Source: Thermobifida cellulosilytica TB100
GTDB lineage: Bacteria > Actinomycetota > Actinomycetes > Streptosporangiales > Streptosporangiaceae
DNA length: 49,179 nucleotides
Direction: 5' to 3'
NCBI RefSeq assembly: GCF_001517975.1
Contig: NZ_KQ950185.1
Span: 130,158 to 179,336, forward strand
Shown: piece after piece, positions 41,466 through 49,179 of the stretch
How positions within the stretch are numbered: the first letter of the stretch is position 1
Layout: the number at the start of each line of letters is the position of its first letter
Notes under the pieces: generated by a model
What the model was told of the DNA's origin: nothing
Seen by the model: the letters and a program-made list of their open reading frames with translations, nothing else
Databases searched by the model: none
Position numbers and translations under genes: made by a program

Positions 41466-42065
41466 TCAGTCGGCCTCCCGCTGCCGCTCCCTGGCCCGCG
41501 AGAGCGTGTAGCGCAGCAGCGTCTTGAGGACGTTGCCGCTCTCCAAGCGGTCGCGCGCGTCGAACTCGACGATCGGCACCTCGGGGCCGACCTCGACGGC
41601 CTCCCGGATCTGCTCGAGGGTGTAGTCCAGCTTCCCGTCGAACTTGTTCACCGCGATGAGGTAGGGGATGTCCTGCTTCTTCTCGAAGTAGTCGATCGCG
41701 TCGAAGCAGTCCGCCAGCCGGCGGGCGTCGACCACCACGACCGCGCCGATCGCCCCGCGCACTAGGTCGTCCCACATGAACCAGAACCGCGCCTGCCCCG
41801 GGGTGCCGAACATGTACATGATCAGCTCGTCGTCCAGGGTGAGGCGGCCGAAGTCCATCGCCACGGTGGTGGTGACCTTGTCCGGTGTGGCGGAGACGTC
41901 GTCGTGGGCGACGCTCGCCTCGGTCATCACCGCCTCGGTGGTGACCGGCGGGATCTCCGACACCGAGCCGACCAGTGTCGTCTTGCCCACGCCGAAGCCT
42001 CCCGCGATGACGATCTTGGTCGACGCCACAGAGGGGCGCTTATTGGAAGAGACGTTCGAGGCCAC
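41466..42065 (-). CDS. cvnD: Conservon GTPase CvnD
   Basis: A 199-aa Ras-like small GTPase of the MglA/CvnD group, last gene of the conservon. It has the P-loop GGFGVGKTTL, the G3 region MYMFGTPGQARFWFMWDD, G4 AVNKFDGKLD and a final Arg-rich helix. CvnD proteins act with CvnA-C as a membrane-associated complex likened to eukaryotic G-protein signalling and affect development and metabolism in Streptomyces. The GTG at 42065 (AAAGG-like site upstream) overlaps cvnC by 26 bases; the GTG at 42029 would avoid the overlap. Confidence 0.93.
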   Translation of the reverse strand: MASNVSSNKRPSVASTKIVIAGGFGVGKTTLVGSVSEIPPVTTEAVMTEASVAHDDVSATPDKVTTTVAMDFGRLTLDDELIMYMFGTPGQARFWFMWDDLVRGAIGAVVVVDARRLADCFDAIDYFEKKQDIPYLIAVNKFDGKLDYTLEQIREAVEVGPEVPIVEFDARDRLESGNVLKTLLRYTLSRARERQREAD

Positions 42066-42402
42066 GGAGCGCCCTTTCCAGTACTTGGTTCTCGGACGGG
42101 CTGTGCCCGGTGATCGTGGGGTGGATGTAGACGAGTCCCTGGTCGGCCAGGTCGCTGATGAGCACCTGGGTGACGCCCAGCGGCAGCTTCAGCTCCGCCG
42201 AGATCTCCGCCACCGAGCGCACCTGCGCGCACAACCGGTAGATCCGCTCCGACTCCGGCATCAGGTTGCGAGGCGGCTCGACCCGTTCGTCCGCGCGGGA
42301 GACCAGGGTCTGCACCATCAGCGGATGGCGCGACCGGGTGCGTCCGCCGGTGAAGGTGTACGGGCGGATGCGCGCTCTCCGTCGTCTGCGGTGACTCCTC
42401 AT
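42040..42402 (-). CDS. cvnC: Conservon DUF742 protein CvnC
   Basis: A 120-aa DUF742 protein with a basic N-terminus (MRSHRRRRRARIRPYTFTGG) and a winged-helix-like core: LCAQVRSVAEISAELKLPLG and VLISDLADQGLVYIHPT. In conservons it couples CvnA/CvnB to the GTPase. It overlaps cvnD by 26 bases and follows cvnB by 45 bases. The ATG at 42402 has GAGGAAG upstream. Confidence 0.93.
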   Translation of the reverse strand: MRSHRRRRRARIRPYTFTGGRTRSRHPLMVQTLVSRADERVEPPRNLMPESERIYRLCAQVRSVAEISAELKLPLGVTQVLISDLADQGLVYIHPTITGHSPSENQVLERALRGLERLFQ

Positions 42403-42447
42403 GGAAATGGCTTCCTCTTCATCTTTCGCCCAGCGCCGTCACCGGGG

Positions 42448-42870
42448 TCAGCGGACGATCTCGCGCAGTTCGGAGCGGAGCTGCGGGGTGAGCACGTGAC
42501 CGGCGTTCTCCACGAGCAGGGTCATCTGGTAGGCGACGATCTTCATGTCGGCTTCCTTGGAGGTCAGCACCGCCAGCGAGGAACCGTCGCTGATGGACAT
42601 GACGAACAGGTAGCCGTGCTTCATCCGCAGGATGAGCTGCTCGGAGTCTCCCTTGCCGAACATCCGCGCGGTGCCCTCGGCCAGGCTCTGCAGACCGCTG
42701 GCGATCGCGGCGAGCTGCTCGGCGTGCTCCTCGGGGAAGTCCCGGGACGCGGTCAGCAGCAGGCCGTCGGAGGAGACCACGATCGCGTGTTCGACGCCTG
42801 GCACTTCGGAGACGAAGTTGGAGACGAGCCAGGTGAAGTTCTCAGCGCTCTCACTCAAGCGGTTGTCCAT
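42448..42870 (-). CDS. cvnB: Conservon roadblock/LC7 protein CvnB
   Basis: A 140-aa roadblock/LC7 protein, the probable GTPase-interacting partner of CvnD. It has NFTWLVSNFVSEVPGVEHAI, SDGLLLTASRDFPEEHAEQL and GYLFVMSISDGSSLAVLTSK. The ATG at 42870 gives the family start MDNRLSESAENF; a longer GTG/ATG start at 42909 adds only polar residues. It begins 46 bases after cvnA. Confidence 0.93.
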   Translation of the reverse strand: MDNRLSESAENFTWLVSNFVSEVPGVEHAIVVSSDGLLLTASRDFPEEHAEQLAAIASGLQSLAEGTARMFGKGDSEQLILRMKHGYLFVMSISDGSSLAVLTSKEADMKIVAYQMTLLVENAGHVLTPQLRSELREIVR

Positions 42871-42916
42871 GTCCGTCCTGCTCCTGTTGTGGCGGGGATG
42901 TGGCTGCACGGGGCAT

Positions 42917-44497
42917 TCATCGCTCGTTCTCGGTGGCGGCGCGTTCGCCTTCGAGGAACTCCGCGAGGTCCGCGCGGATGCGCGCGGCCCGGCTCTCGGC
43001 GTCCTCCGGCTCGTCCGCCGCCTCCTGGACCGGTGTGCCCGGCAGGGGAAGAGGTGTTCGGTTGCTGCGGTGTGCGCCGCGTCGGGGCAGTCCCGCAGCG
43101 GTGAAGGCGGGGCCGTCGTCCCTGCTGGGCGGGCGCGGTGTGGGGGAGGTCATGGCGGGCGGGCTCATCGTTGCTGGGGCGGCGGTCACGGTCTCGAACA
43201 CGGGCTCGGGCTTGGGGCCCTCCTCGCCGACCAGCTCGGTCGGCACGACCACATGGGCGCTGATGCCGCGGAAGGCGCGCGCCTGCAGCTGTACCTGGAA
43301 CCCGTGCCGGTGCGCGATCCGCCCCACCACGAACATGCCCATGTGCCGGAGGGTGTCCTCGTCCAGGACCGGGGCGCACTGCAAGCGCCGGTTGATCTCC
43401 GCGAGCTGGTCCTCGGGGAGGCCGATGCCCTCGTCCTCGACGGTGATGAGCAGGCGCCCGTCGCCCATGCTCTGGGCGCTCATGACGACCTGGGCGTAGT
43501 CCGGGGACTTGGCGGTGGCGTTGTCCAGCAGTTCGGCCAGCAGGTGGCTGAGGTCGTCGGACACCCGGCCCTCGATGAAGAGAGGGGGGATCCGGCCCAG
43601 GCGGACCCGGTCGTAGTCGCCGATCTCGGAGATCGCCGCACGGCAGACGTCCAGCAGCGAGACGGGCTCCATCTGCGGGTCCCCGGTGTCCTGGCCGGCG
43701 AGGATGAGCAGGTTCTCGCCGTTGCGCCGCATCCGGGTGGCGAGGTTGTCGATCTTGAACAGCTTCTCGAGGAGTTCGGAGTCCTCGGTGGTGTCCTCGA
43801 GCTCCTCGACGATGTCCAGCAGCGACTCGACCAGGGTCAGGTCGCGCATGGCCAGGTTGACCAGCGCGCTGGTGACGTCGTTCTCGGAGACCTCGAGCCG
43901 GTCGCGGTGCGCGTCCTCCTGCTCCTGGACGGCGGGCTGTTCCTGGACCGCGGCCTGCTCCTGGGAGACGGCCTCCTGGACGGCCTCGGCCCGGGGCGCC
44001 GTCTCGGCCTGCTCGGCCGCGGGCTCGGGCTCCTGCTGCACGGCGGGCGGCGCCTGGTAGCCGGGGGCGTACTGCTCCGCCGGGGCCGCGGGCGCCGGGG
44101 GTGCCGCCGGGTCCTGCTGCCCTCCGTAGGGGGCCGGGGGGTGGCCGTGGGGGGCGTACGGCTGCACCGGGGGGTAGCCGTACGGCGTCGGCGGGAAGTA
44201 CTCCTGCGGATAGGGCTGGTAGCCCTGCGGGTACGGGTAGCCCTGCGGGTAGGGGTGGTAGCCCTCCTGCGGGGGGTACGGCTGTCCCTGCGGGTAGCCC
44301 TGGGGAGCCGGATAGCCGTACGGGACCGCCTCGGAGCCGGGGGAGTGCTTCGGCGTCCTACCGAGCCTGGCGAAGATCCGGGAGAACAGGCGGCGGGTTG
44401 TCCCCGACCTCCCGTCACGGGAGGAGTCCGCCTCCGCCTGCGGCGCGTGCGACAGGGGGTGCCCCGTGTGCTCACCTGGTGACGGCACCTGTGCCAC
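42917..44497 (-). CDS. cvnA: Conservon kinase-like protein CvnA with Pro/Tyr/Gly/Gln-rich N-terminus
   Basis: A 526-aa GHKL protein, first gene of cvnABCD. Residues ~52-122 are a low-complexity run of Gly-Tyr-Pro-Gln units and ~123-185 are Ala/Glu/Gln/Pro-rich. The dimerisation helix (~195-265) reads LFKIDNLATRMRRNGENL, where Asn251 stands where CvnA proteins normally have the H-box His (DHLATRMRR). The HATPase domain has LLAELLDNATAKS, VEDEGIGLPEDQ and MGMFVVGRIAHRHGF. No transmembrane helix or sensor domain is seen, unlike many CvnA proteins. The GTG at 44497 has GAGGAG upstream. Confidence 0.92.
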   Translation of the reverse strand: MAQVPSPGEHTGHPLSHAPQAEADSSRDGRSGTTRRLFSRIFARLGRTPKHSPGSEAVPYGYPAPQGYPQGQPYPPQEGYHPYPQGYPYPQGYQPYPQEYFPPTPYGYPPVQPYAPHGHPPAPYGGQQDPAAPPAPAAPAEQYAPGYQAPPAVQQEPEPAAEQAETAPRAEAVQEAVSQEQAAVQEQPAVQEQEDAHRDRLEVSENDVTSALVNLAMRDLTLVESLLDIVEELEDTTEDSELLEKLFKIDNLATRMRRNGENLLILAGQDTGDPQMEPVSLLDVCRAAISEIGDYDRVRLGRIPPLFIEGRVSDDLSHLLAELLDNATAKSPDYAQVVMSAQSMGDGRLLITVEDEGIGLPEDQLAEINRRLQCAPVLDEDTLRHMGMFVVGRIAHRHGFQVQLQARAFRGISAHVVVPTELVGEEGPKPEPVFETVTAAPATMSPPAMTSPTPRPPSRDDGPAFTAAGLPRRGAHRSNRTPLPLPGTPVQEAADEPEDAESRAARIRADLAEFLEGERAATENER

Positions 44498-45117
44498 GGC
44501 ACATCTCCTCAATATTGCGGGGGCTGTTTGACATCGGCGGCGCGGTTGCGGTAAGGGCATCCACTCTCACGGGTCGCGCCGTAGCCGGTTGCGTACGGCA
44601 GGAGCACCGTGCGCAGGGACGACGGCGTCGGCCACGGGACGTGACCGCCATTCCTGACAGCATGCCGCCTAAATGCTGATAAAGAGTGAATCGGCGGTCA
44701 CACTAGCACAGAAAAGCCTAGCCCTTCGGCAAAGCCGACGTTTTCCAAGCTGATCGGCGGTGACCGCAACCCACCTTTCCGTCACACTCCGCAACAGCCG
44801 GCGGCCGCCCGTCCCGGCTCCGCAGGGCCGCGCCGCAGCGCAGCTCCTCCGGCATTCTTGAAGAGAGGGCACCACTCTCTCACACCGACAGAAGAGTGAC
44901 ACTCGTCACTTTTTCTCGATTCTTTAGACAATCTGGATGCATATGTGCTTGTCGTTCCGTCCAGCCGGAACAGCGAACGCCGCGTACTCTCCTGTCCTTT
45001 TCCGGGAAAGCACCGACACCCCGAAGAATTCCACGACGGCCCTCTCCGCCATTTGCCGTTTTCCCGGGAATCGGAATGCCGGGAGCGGCCCCGGCGCCCG
45101 CGGCTGCGGGGCGGTGC
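44498..45117. other. 620-base intergenic region upstream of the conservon
   Basis: No supported gene; a 77-codon minus frame (44669-44902) has Cys/Arg-rich shadow-like composition. Repeated motifs are seen: GTGACCGCC (44641-44649), ATCGGCGGTCAC (44690-44701) and ATCGGCGGTGAC (44753-44764). A TCGGC-AAA-GCCGA stem (44726-44738) precedes TTTT, and AGTGAC-ACTC-GTCACT (44895-44910) precedes TTTTTCTC. The region divides the conservon from hrpA and probably holds the cvn promoter. Confidence 0.5.
44895..44915. promoter_or_regulatory. GTGAC inverted repeat with T-run
   Basis: AGTGAC-ACTC-GTCACT is a perfect 6-bp inverted repeat followed by a T-rich stretch on the + strand. It looks like a rho-independent terminator for + strand RNA, though no + strand gene precedes it. 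It could instead be an operator. Confidence 0.4.
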
Positions 45118-48100
45118 TCAGCCGCCCCCTCCCGACCGGACCTCGCTGATGGCCTTGAGGATGCGCTTGTCGGAGACCGCGTGGGCGGTGCCCACCTCCT
45201 GCGCGAAGTAGCTGATCCGCAGCTCCTCCAGCATCCAGCGGATGCTCTCGTGCTCCGGGCCGGGCGGCACCCCCGGGGGCAGGCTGTCCAGGAGCTGTTG
45301 GTACGCCTGGCGCATCTGCGCCACCTTGGCCGTGTTCACCTGGTCCCGCCGGGGGTTGTGCGGCAGCCGGGACAGCCGCACCTCGATCCCCCGCAGGTAG
45401 CGGACGAGGTCCCGCAGCCTCCGGTACCCGACGGCGGTGACGAACCCCGGCCCCACCAGCGCGCCGAGCTGGTTCTGGATGTCGGTGACCGACGGCAGCA
45501 CCGCCAGGCTCGTGGTCCCCTTGAGCTGCTTCTCCAGCCGCTGCGCCGCGGCCAGGATCTTCTCCACCGTGGCGAGGATGTCCATGACCCGCTCGACCAG
45601 GTGGACCCGGACGTGCTCACGCAGTTTCGCGAAGGCGTCCGGGTCCCACACCGGACCGCCCGCCTCCGCGACCAGCGCGTCCACGCCGCAGGCCACGCAG
45701 TCGTCGAAGAGCGCGGCCACCGAGCCGTGCGGGCTGCGGCTGAGCACCAGCTTGCTCTGGTTGCTCAGGTGGCCCTGGAGGAACCGGGCCGGGGAGGGCA
45801 CGGTGAGCATGAGCAGCCGCCGGGTGCCCGCGACCATGGCGTGCCGCTGGGCCGCCGCGTTGTCGAAGATGCGCACCCCCACGCTCGTCCCCTCGTCCAC
45901 CAGCGCCGGATAGCCCCTGATCACGTGCCCGGCGGTGCGGCGCTCGAAGGTCCGGGGCAGCGGACCGAAGTCCCAGGAGGTCAGTCCGGTGCGCTCGATC
46001 CCGGCGGCCTCGGCCGAGATCGCCTCGCGCAGCCGCGGTTGCAGGCGGCGGCGCAGCTCCTCCAGGTCCTTGGCCTCGGCGAGGGAGCGTCCCTTCTCGT
46101 CCACGGCGCGGAAGGTCATCCGCAGGTGGTCGGGCACCCGGTCCAGTTGCCAGTCGTCGACCGTGACCCGGGGGCCGCCCATCGCGGTGAGCTCCCGGGA
46201 CAGCGCCTCCAGCAGCGGCTCGGTGCGAGGCCTGAGCCGCTTGAGCACCGCGGCGGCGTGGTCGGGCACCGGGACGAAGCTGCGCCGGATCGCCTTGGGC
46301 AGCGACCGCATCAGCGCCGTCACCAGCTCCTCCCGCAGGCCCGGGATCTGCCAGTCGAACCCCTCGGCGCTGACCTGGTTGAGCACCTTCAGCGGGATGT
46401 GCACGGTCACCCCGTCGGCCGCCTCCCCCGGCTCGAACTGGTAGGTGAGCCGGAAGCGGTGCTCGCCCTGCTGCCAGAAGTCCGGGTAGTCCTCCTCGGT
46501 GACCTCGCCCGCCGCGTCGCTGACCAGCATCGACCGGTCGAAGTGCAGCAGGCGGGGCTGGGTGCGGCGCACCCGCTTCCACCAACTGTCGAAGTGGCGG
46601 ACCGAGACCACCTCGGCGCCGACGCGCTGGTCGTAGAAGTCGAACAGGACCTCGTCGTCGACGAGGATGTCGCGGCGGCGGGCGCGGTGCTCCAGGTCCT
46701 CGACCTCTTCCAGGAGCCTGCGGTTGGCGTGGAAGAACTCGTGCCGGGTGTCCCACTCCCCCTGCACCAAGGCGTTCCGGAGGAACAGCTCCCGCGCCGT
46801 CTTCGGGTCGATGCGGCCGTAGTCGACCTTGCGCTGCGTGACGAGCGGCACCCCGTACAGCGTCACCCGTTCGTAGGCCATGACCGCGCCCCGCCGCTTC
46901 TCCCAGTGCGGTTCGCTGTAGGTGCGTTTGACCAGGTGGCCGGCGAGCTCCTCCACCCACTCGGGTTCGATCCGGGCGTTGACGCGCGCCCACAGCCGCG
47001 AGGTCTCCACCAGCTCGGCCGACATCACCCACCGCGGCTGCTTCTTGAACAGCGCCGAGCCGGGGAAGATCGCGAAGCGGGCGCCCCTCGCCCCCAGGTA
47101 CTCGTGCTTCTCGGGGTCCTTCAGCCCGATGTGGGAGAGCAGGCCCGACAGCAGGGACAGGTGGATGCGCTTGGAGTCGGCGGGCGCGGTGTTGACCTCG
47201 ATGCCCAGGGACCGCACGATCTGCTTGAGCTGGGAGTAGATGTCCTGCCACTCCCGTACCCGCAGGTAGTTGAGGAACTCCTCGCGGCACATGCGCCGGA
47301 ACTGGTTGCCCGACAGCTCCTGCTGCCGCTCGCGCAGGTGGTTCCAGAGGTTCAGGTAGGCCAGGAAGTCCGACTCCGGGTCGGCGAAGCGGGCGTGCTT
47401 CTGGGCCGCGGCCTGCTGCTGCTCGACCGGGCGCTCCCGCGGGTCCTGGATGGACAGCGCCGCGGTGATGACCATGACCTCGTGCACGCAGCCGTTGCGT
47501 TCGGCCTCCAGGACCATCCGGCCCAGCCGCGGGTCGATGGGCAGTTGGGCGAGCCTGCGGCCCAGCGGGGTGAGCCGGGTCCGCCCGTCCTCCGCCTGTT
47601 GCAGCGCGCCCAGTTCGGTGAGCAGCGCGACACCGTCCTTGACCTGGCGCCGGTCGGGGCCGTCCACGAACGGGAACTCCGCGACGTCGCCGAGCCCGAG
47701 CGCGGCCATCTGCAGGATGACCGAGGCCAGGTTGGTGCGCAGGATCTCGGGGTCGGTGAACTCCGGGCGGGAGAGGAAGTCCTCCTCCGAGTACAGCCGG
47801 ATGCAGACGCCCTCCGCGACCCGGCCGCAGCGGCCCTTGCGCTGGTTGGCCGACGCCTGCGAGATCCGCTCGATCGGCAGCCGCTGCACCTTGGTGCGGT
47901 GGCTGTAGCGGGAGATGCGGGCGGTTCCGGGGTCCACCACGTACCTGATGCCCGGGACCGTCAGCGAGGTCTCGGCCACGTTGGTGGCCAGCACGACGCG
48001 CCGCCGGGAGTGCGGCCGGAACACGCGCTGCTGCTCCGCCGCGGACAGCCGCGCGTACAGCGGCAGGATGTCCACGGCCTGCGGGCTGCCCTCGGGGTAG

Positions 48101-49083
48101 CGGCGGGCCAGGTGCTTGCCGAGCGCCTCGGCGGTGTCGCGGATCTCGCGTTCGCCGCTGAGGAAGACCAGGATGTCGCCGGGGCCCTCGGCGCACAGCT
48201 CGTCCACGGCGTCGCAGATGCCCTGGATCTGGTCGCGGTCGTCGGTGACGGCGTTGGCGTCGGCGTCGTCGTCCACCAGCGCCTCGGCGGCCAACGGCCG
48301 GTAGCGCACCTCCACCGGGTAGGTGCGGCCCGAGACCTCGATGATGGGCGCGTCGTCGAAGTGCCGGGAGAAGCGCTCGGGGTCGATGGTGGCCGAGGTG
48401 ATGATCACCTTCAGGTCGGGGCGGCGGGGCAGCAGCCGCTTGAGGTAGCCGAGGATGAAGTCGATGTTGAGGCTGCGCTCGTGGGCCTCGTCGATGATGA
48501 GGGTGTCGTAGTCGCGCAGCATCCGGTCCCGCTGGATCTCGGCCAGCAGGATGCCGTCGGTCATCAGCTTGACCAGGGTGTTGTCGCTGGAGGTGTCGGT
48601 GAAGCGGACCTTGTAGCCGACGCCCTCGCCCAGCGTGGTGCCCAACTCCTCGGCGATGCGCTCGGCGACGGTGCGCGCGGCCAGCCGCCGCGGCTGGGTG
48701 TGGCCGATCTGTCCGAGGACTCCCCGCCCCAGTTCCAGGCAGATCTTGGGGAGCTGGGTGGTCTTGCCGGATCCGGTCTCCCCCGCCACGACCACCACCT
48801 GGTGGTCGCGCACCGCGGCGAGGATGTCGTCCTTGCGCTGGCTGATCGGCAGCTCGGGCGGGTAGTCGATCGAGGGGAAGGCCGAGCGGCGCCGTTCGAC
48901 CCTGGCCTCGCAGTCGTCGATGTCGGCGCTGATCTCCGCGGCGACGGAGCGGCGTCGGTCGAGGTCGCGGATCTTCTCCGCGCCGTCGATGCGGCGGCGC
49001 AGTCGGTGGCGGTCGCGCGGCATGAGGCCGGGCAGGCGGCGCCGCAGGTCGGCAAGCGGGGATTTCACGGACGGCGTTTTCAT
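45118..49083 (-). CDS. hrpA: ATP-dependent RNA helicase HrpA
   Basis: A 1321-aa DEAH-box helicase, the usual length for HrpA. It has an N-terminal helical region (~1-75), motif I GETGSGKTTQLPKICL, motif II DEAHERSLNIDFILGY, motif III SATIDPERF, motif VI QRKGRCGRVAEGVC and the long C-terminal HA2/OB and DUF3418 region. In E. coli HrpA resolves stalled ribosomes and acts on certain mRNAs. The ATG at 49083 is preceded by no clear ribosome binding site. The remaining 96 bases to the window edge hold nothing I can assign. Confidence 0.95.
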   Translation of the reverse strand: MKTPSVKSPLADLRRRLPGLMPRDRHRLRRRIDGAEKIRDLDRRRSVAAEISADIDDCEARVERRRSAFPSIDYPPELPISQRKDDILAAVRDHQVVVVAGETGSGKTTQLPKICLELGRGVLGQIGHTQPRRLAARTVAERIAEELGTTLGEGVGYKVRFTDTSSDNTLVKLMTDGILLAEIQRDRMLRDYDTLIIDEAHERSLNIDFILGYLKRLLPRRPDLKVIITSATIDPERFSRHFDDAPIIEVSGRTYPVEVRYRPLAAEALVDDDADANAVTDDRDQIQGICDAVDELCAEGPGDILVFLSGEREIRDTAEALGKHLARRYPEGSPQAVDILPLYARLSAAEQQRVFRPHSRRRVVLATNVAETSLTVPGIRYVVDPGTARISRYSHRTKVQRLPIERISQASANQRKGRCGRVAEGVCIRLYSEEDFLSRPEFTDPEILRTNLASVILQMAALGLGDVAEFPFVDGPDRRQVKDGVALLTELGALQQAEDGRTRLTPLGRRLAQLPIDPRLGRMVLEAERNGCVHEVMVITAALSIQDPRERPVEQQQAAAQKHARFADPESDFLAYLNLWNHLRERQQELSGNQFRRMCREEFLNYLRVREWQDIYSQLKQIVRSLGIEVNTAPADSKRIHLSLLSGLLSHIGLKDPEKHEYLGARGARFAIFPGSALFKKQPRWVMSAELVETSRLWARVNARIEPEWVEELAGHLVKRTYSEPHWEKRRGAVMAYERVTLYGVPLVTQRKVDYGRIDPKTARELFLRNALVQGEWDTRHEFFHANRRLLEEVEDLEHRARRRDILVDDEVLFDFYDQRVGAEVVSVRHFDSWWKRVRRTQPRLLHFDRSMLVSDAAGEVTEEDYPDFWQQGEHRFRLTYQFEPGEAADGVTVHIPLKVLNQVSAEGFDWQIPGLREELVTALMRSLPKAIRRSFVPVPDHAAAVLKRLRPRTEPLLEALSRELTAMGGPRVTVDDWQLDRVPDHLRMTFRAVDEKGRSLAEAKDLEELRRRLQPRLREAISAEAAGIERTGLTSWDFGPLPRTFERRTAGHVIRGYPALVDEGTSVGVRIFDNAAAQRHAMVAGTRRLLMLTVPSPARFLQGHLSNQSKLVLSRSPHGSVAALFDDCVACGVDALVAEAGGPVWDPDAFAKLREHVRVHLVERVMDILATVEKILAAAQRLEKQLKGTTSLAVLPSVTDIQNQLGALVGPGFVTAVGYRRLRDLVRYLRGIEVRLSRLPHNPRRDQVNTAKVAQMRQAYQQLLDSLPPGVPPGPEHESIRWMLEELRISYFAQEVGTAHAVSDKRILKAISEVRSGGGG

Positions 49084-49179
49084 CGCACAGCCAGCATAGG
49101 CACCGTGCCAACCGGTTTTTCCCGGGCGGCCCGGGTCGCACCGCGGTGTCGGGGCCGCCCCCGGGGGACCGGAAGCGGG

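Noticed and set aside
44669-44902. 77-codon minus-strand frame in the region before cvnA
   Set aside because: Composition is Cys/Arg-rich without pattern, there is no ribosome binding site, and it overlaps the repeat motifs.

Overview
The window is high-GC actinobacterial chromosome. Its gene content fits Nocardiopsaceae or a relative (Nocardiopsis, Thermobifida or Streptomonospora type): a Tad/Flp pilus locus, a conservon (cvnABCD), an XRE/DUF397/RsbW-like regulatory set, GTG starts with GTGA stop-start overlaps, and a PhoX with an actinobacterial Cys-rich leader. The genus is an inference. I see no rRNA, tRNA, CRISPR array or insertion sequence.

Layout. (1) 1-11578, + strand: a Tad/Flp pilus locus. 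It holds the end of cpaF/tadA, tadB, tadC, an embedded histidine kinase and LuxR-type regulator, an Flp pilin, a TadE/G-like protein, two related secreted proteins in a lower-GC stretch (one an OmpA-domain lipoprotein), an NlpC/P60 hydrolase with an Flp-pilin-like N-terminus, a lipoprotein, a ParA/MinD-like ATPase of the kind usually found beside ESX loci, a 443-aa protein that also starts with an Flp-type prepilin segment, and a small membrane protein. (2) 11610-18066, - strand: a fused double-ATPase peptide ABC protein with only one permease, an aldo/keto reductase, and a PhoX phosphatase preceded by a PHO-box-like repeat. (3) 18568-24221: an RsbW-like kinase-fold protein, a small protein, and a large RND transporter divergent from a MarR gene that overlaps an FhuF-like Fe-S protein. 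(4) 24249-30295: ion homeostasis, with a CmtR-like ArsR divergent from a CDF exporter, NhaA with a structured leader, KtrB/KtrA, and a Zn-type binding lipoprotein whose promoter overlaps a Zur-like box and looks leaderless. (5) 30586-32530: DUF397 protein, frameshifted XRE-DUF5753 regulator and RsbW-like protein; two promoters share a 13-bp palindromic motif. (6) 32907-36066: a FabG-like reductase and two acyl-CoA dehydrogenases. (7) 36085-41198, - strand: a beta-lactamase-fold serine hydrolase, a biotin-type ECF transporter (bioY, ATPase, EcfT), a lactonase-type beta-propeller and a type II thioesterase. (8) 41466-44497, - strand: conservon cvnABCD, where the kinase-like CvnA lacks the expected H-box histidine. 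(9) 45118-49083, - strand: HrpA-type DEAH helicase.

Best candidate for an undescribed system: the Tad locus makes at least two non-pilin proteins, a cell-wall hydrolase and a beta-rich 443-aa protein. Both carry a class III (Flp) prepilin signal almost identical to that of the true pilin of the same locus. This suggests that the Tad machine, or pilus tip assembly, handles enzymatic or effector cargo through a pilin-like tag.
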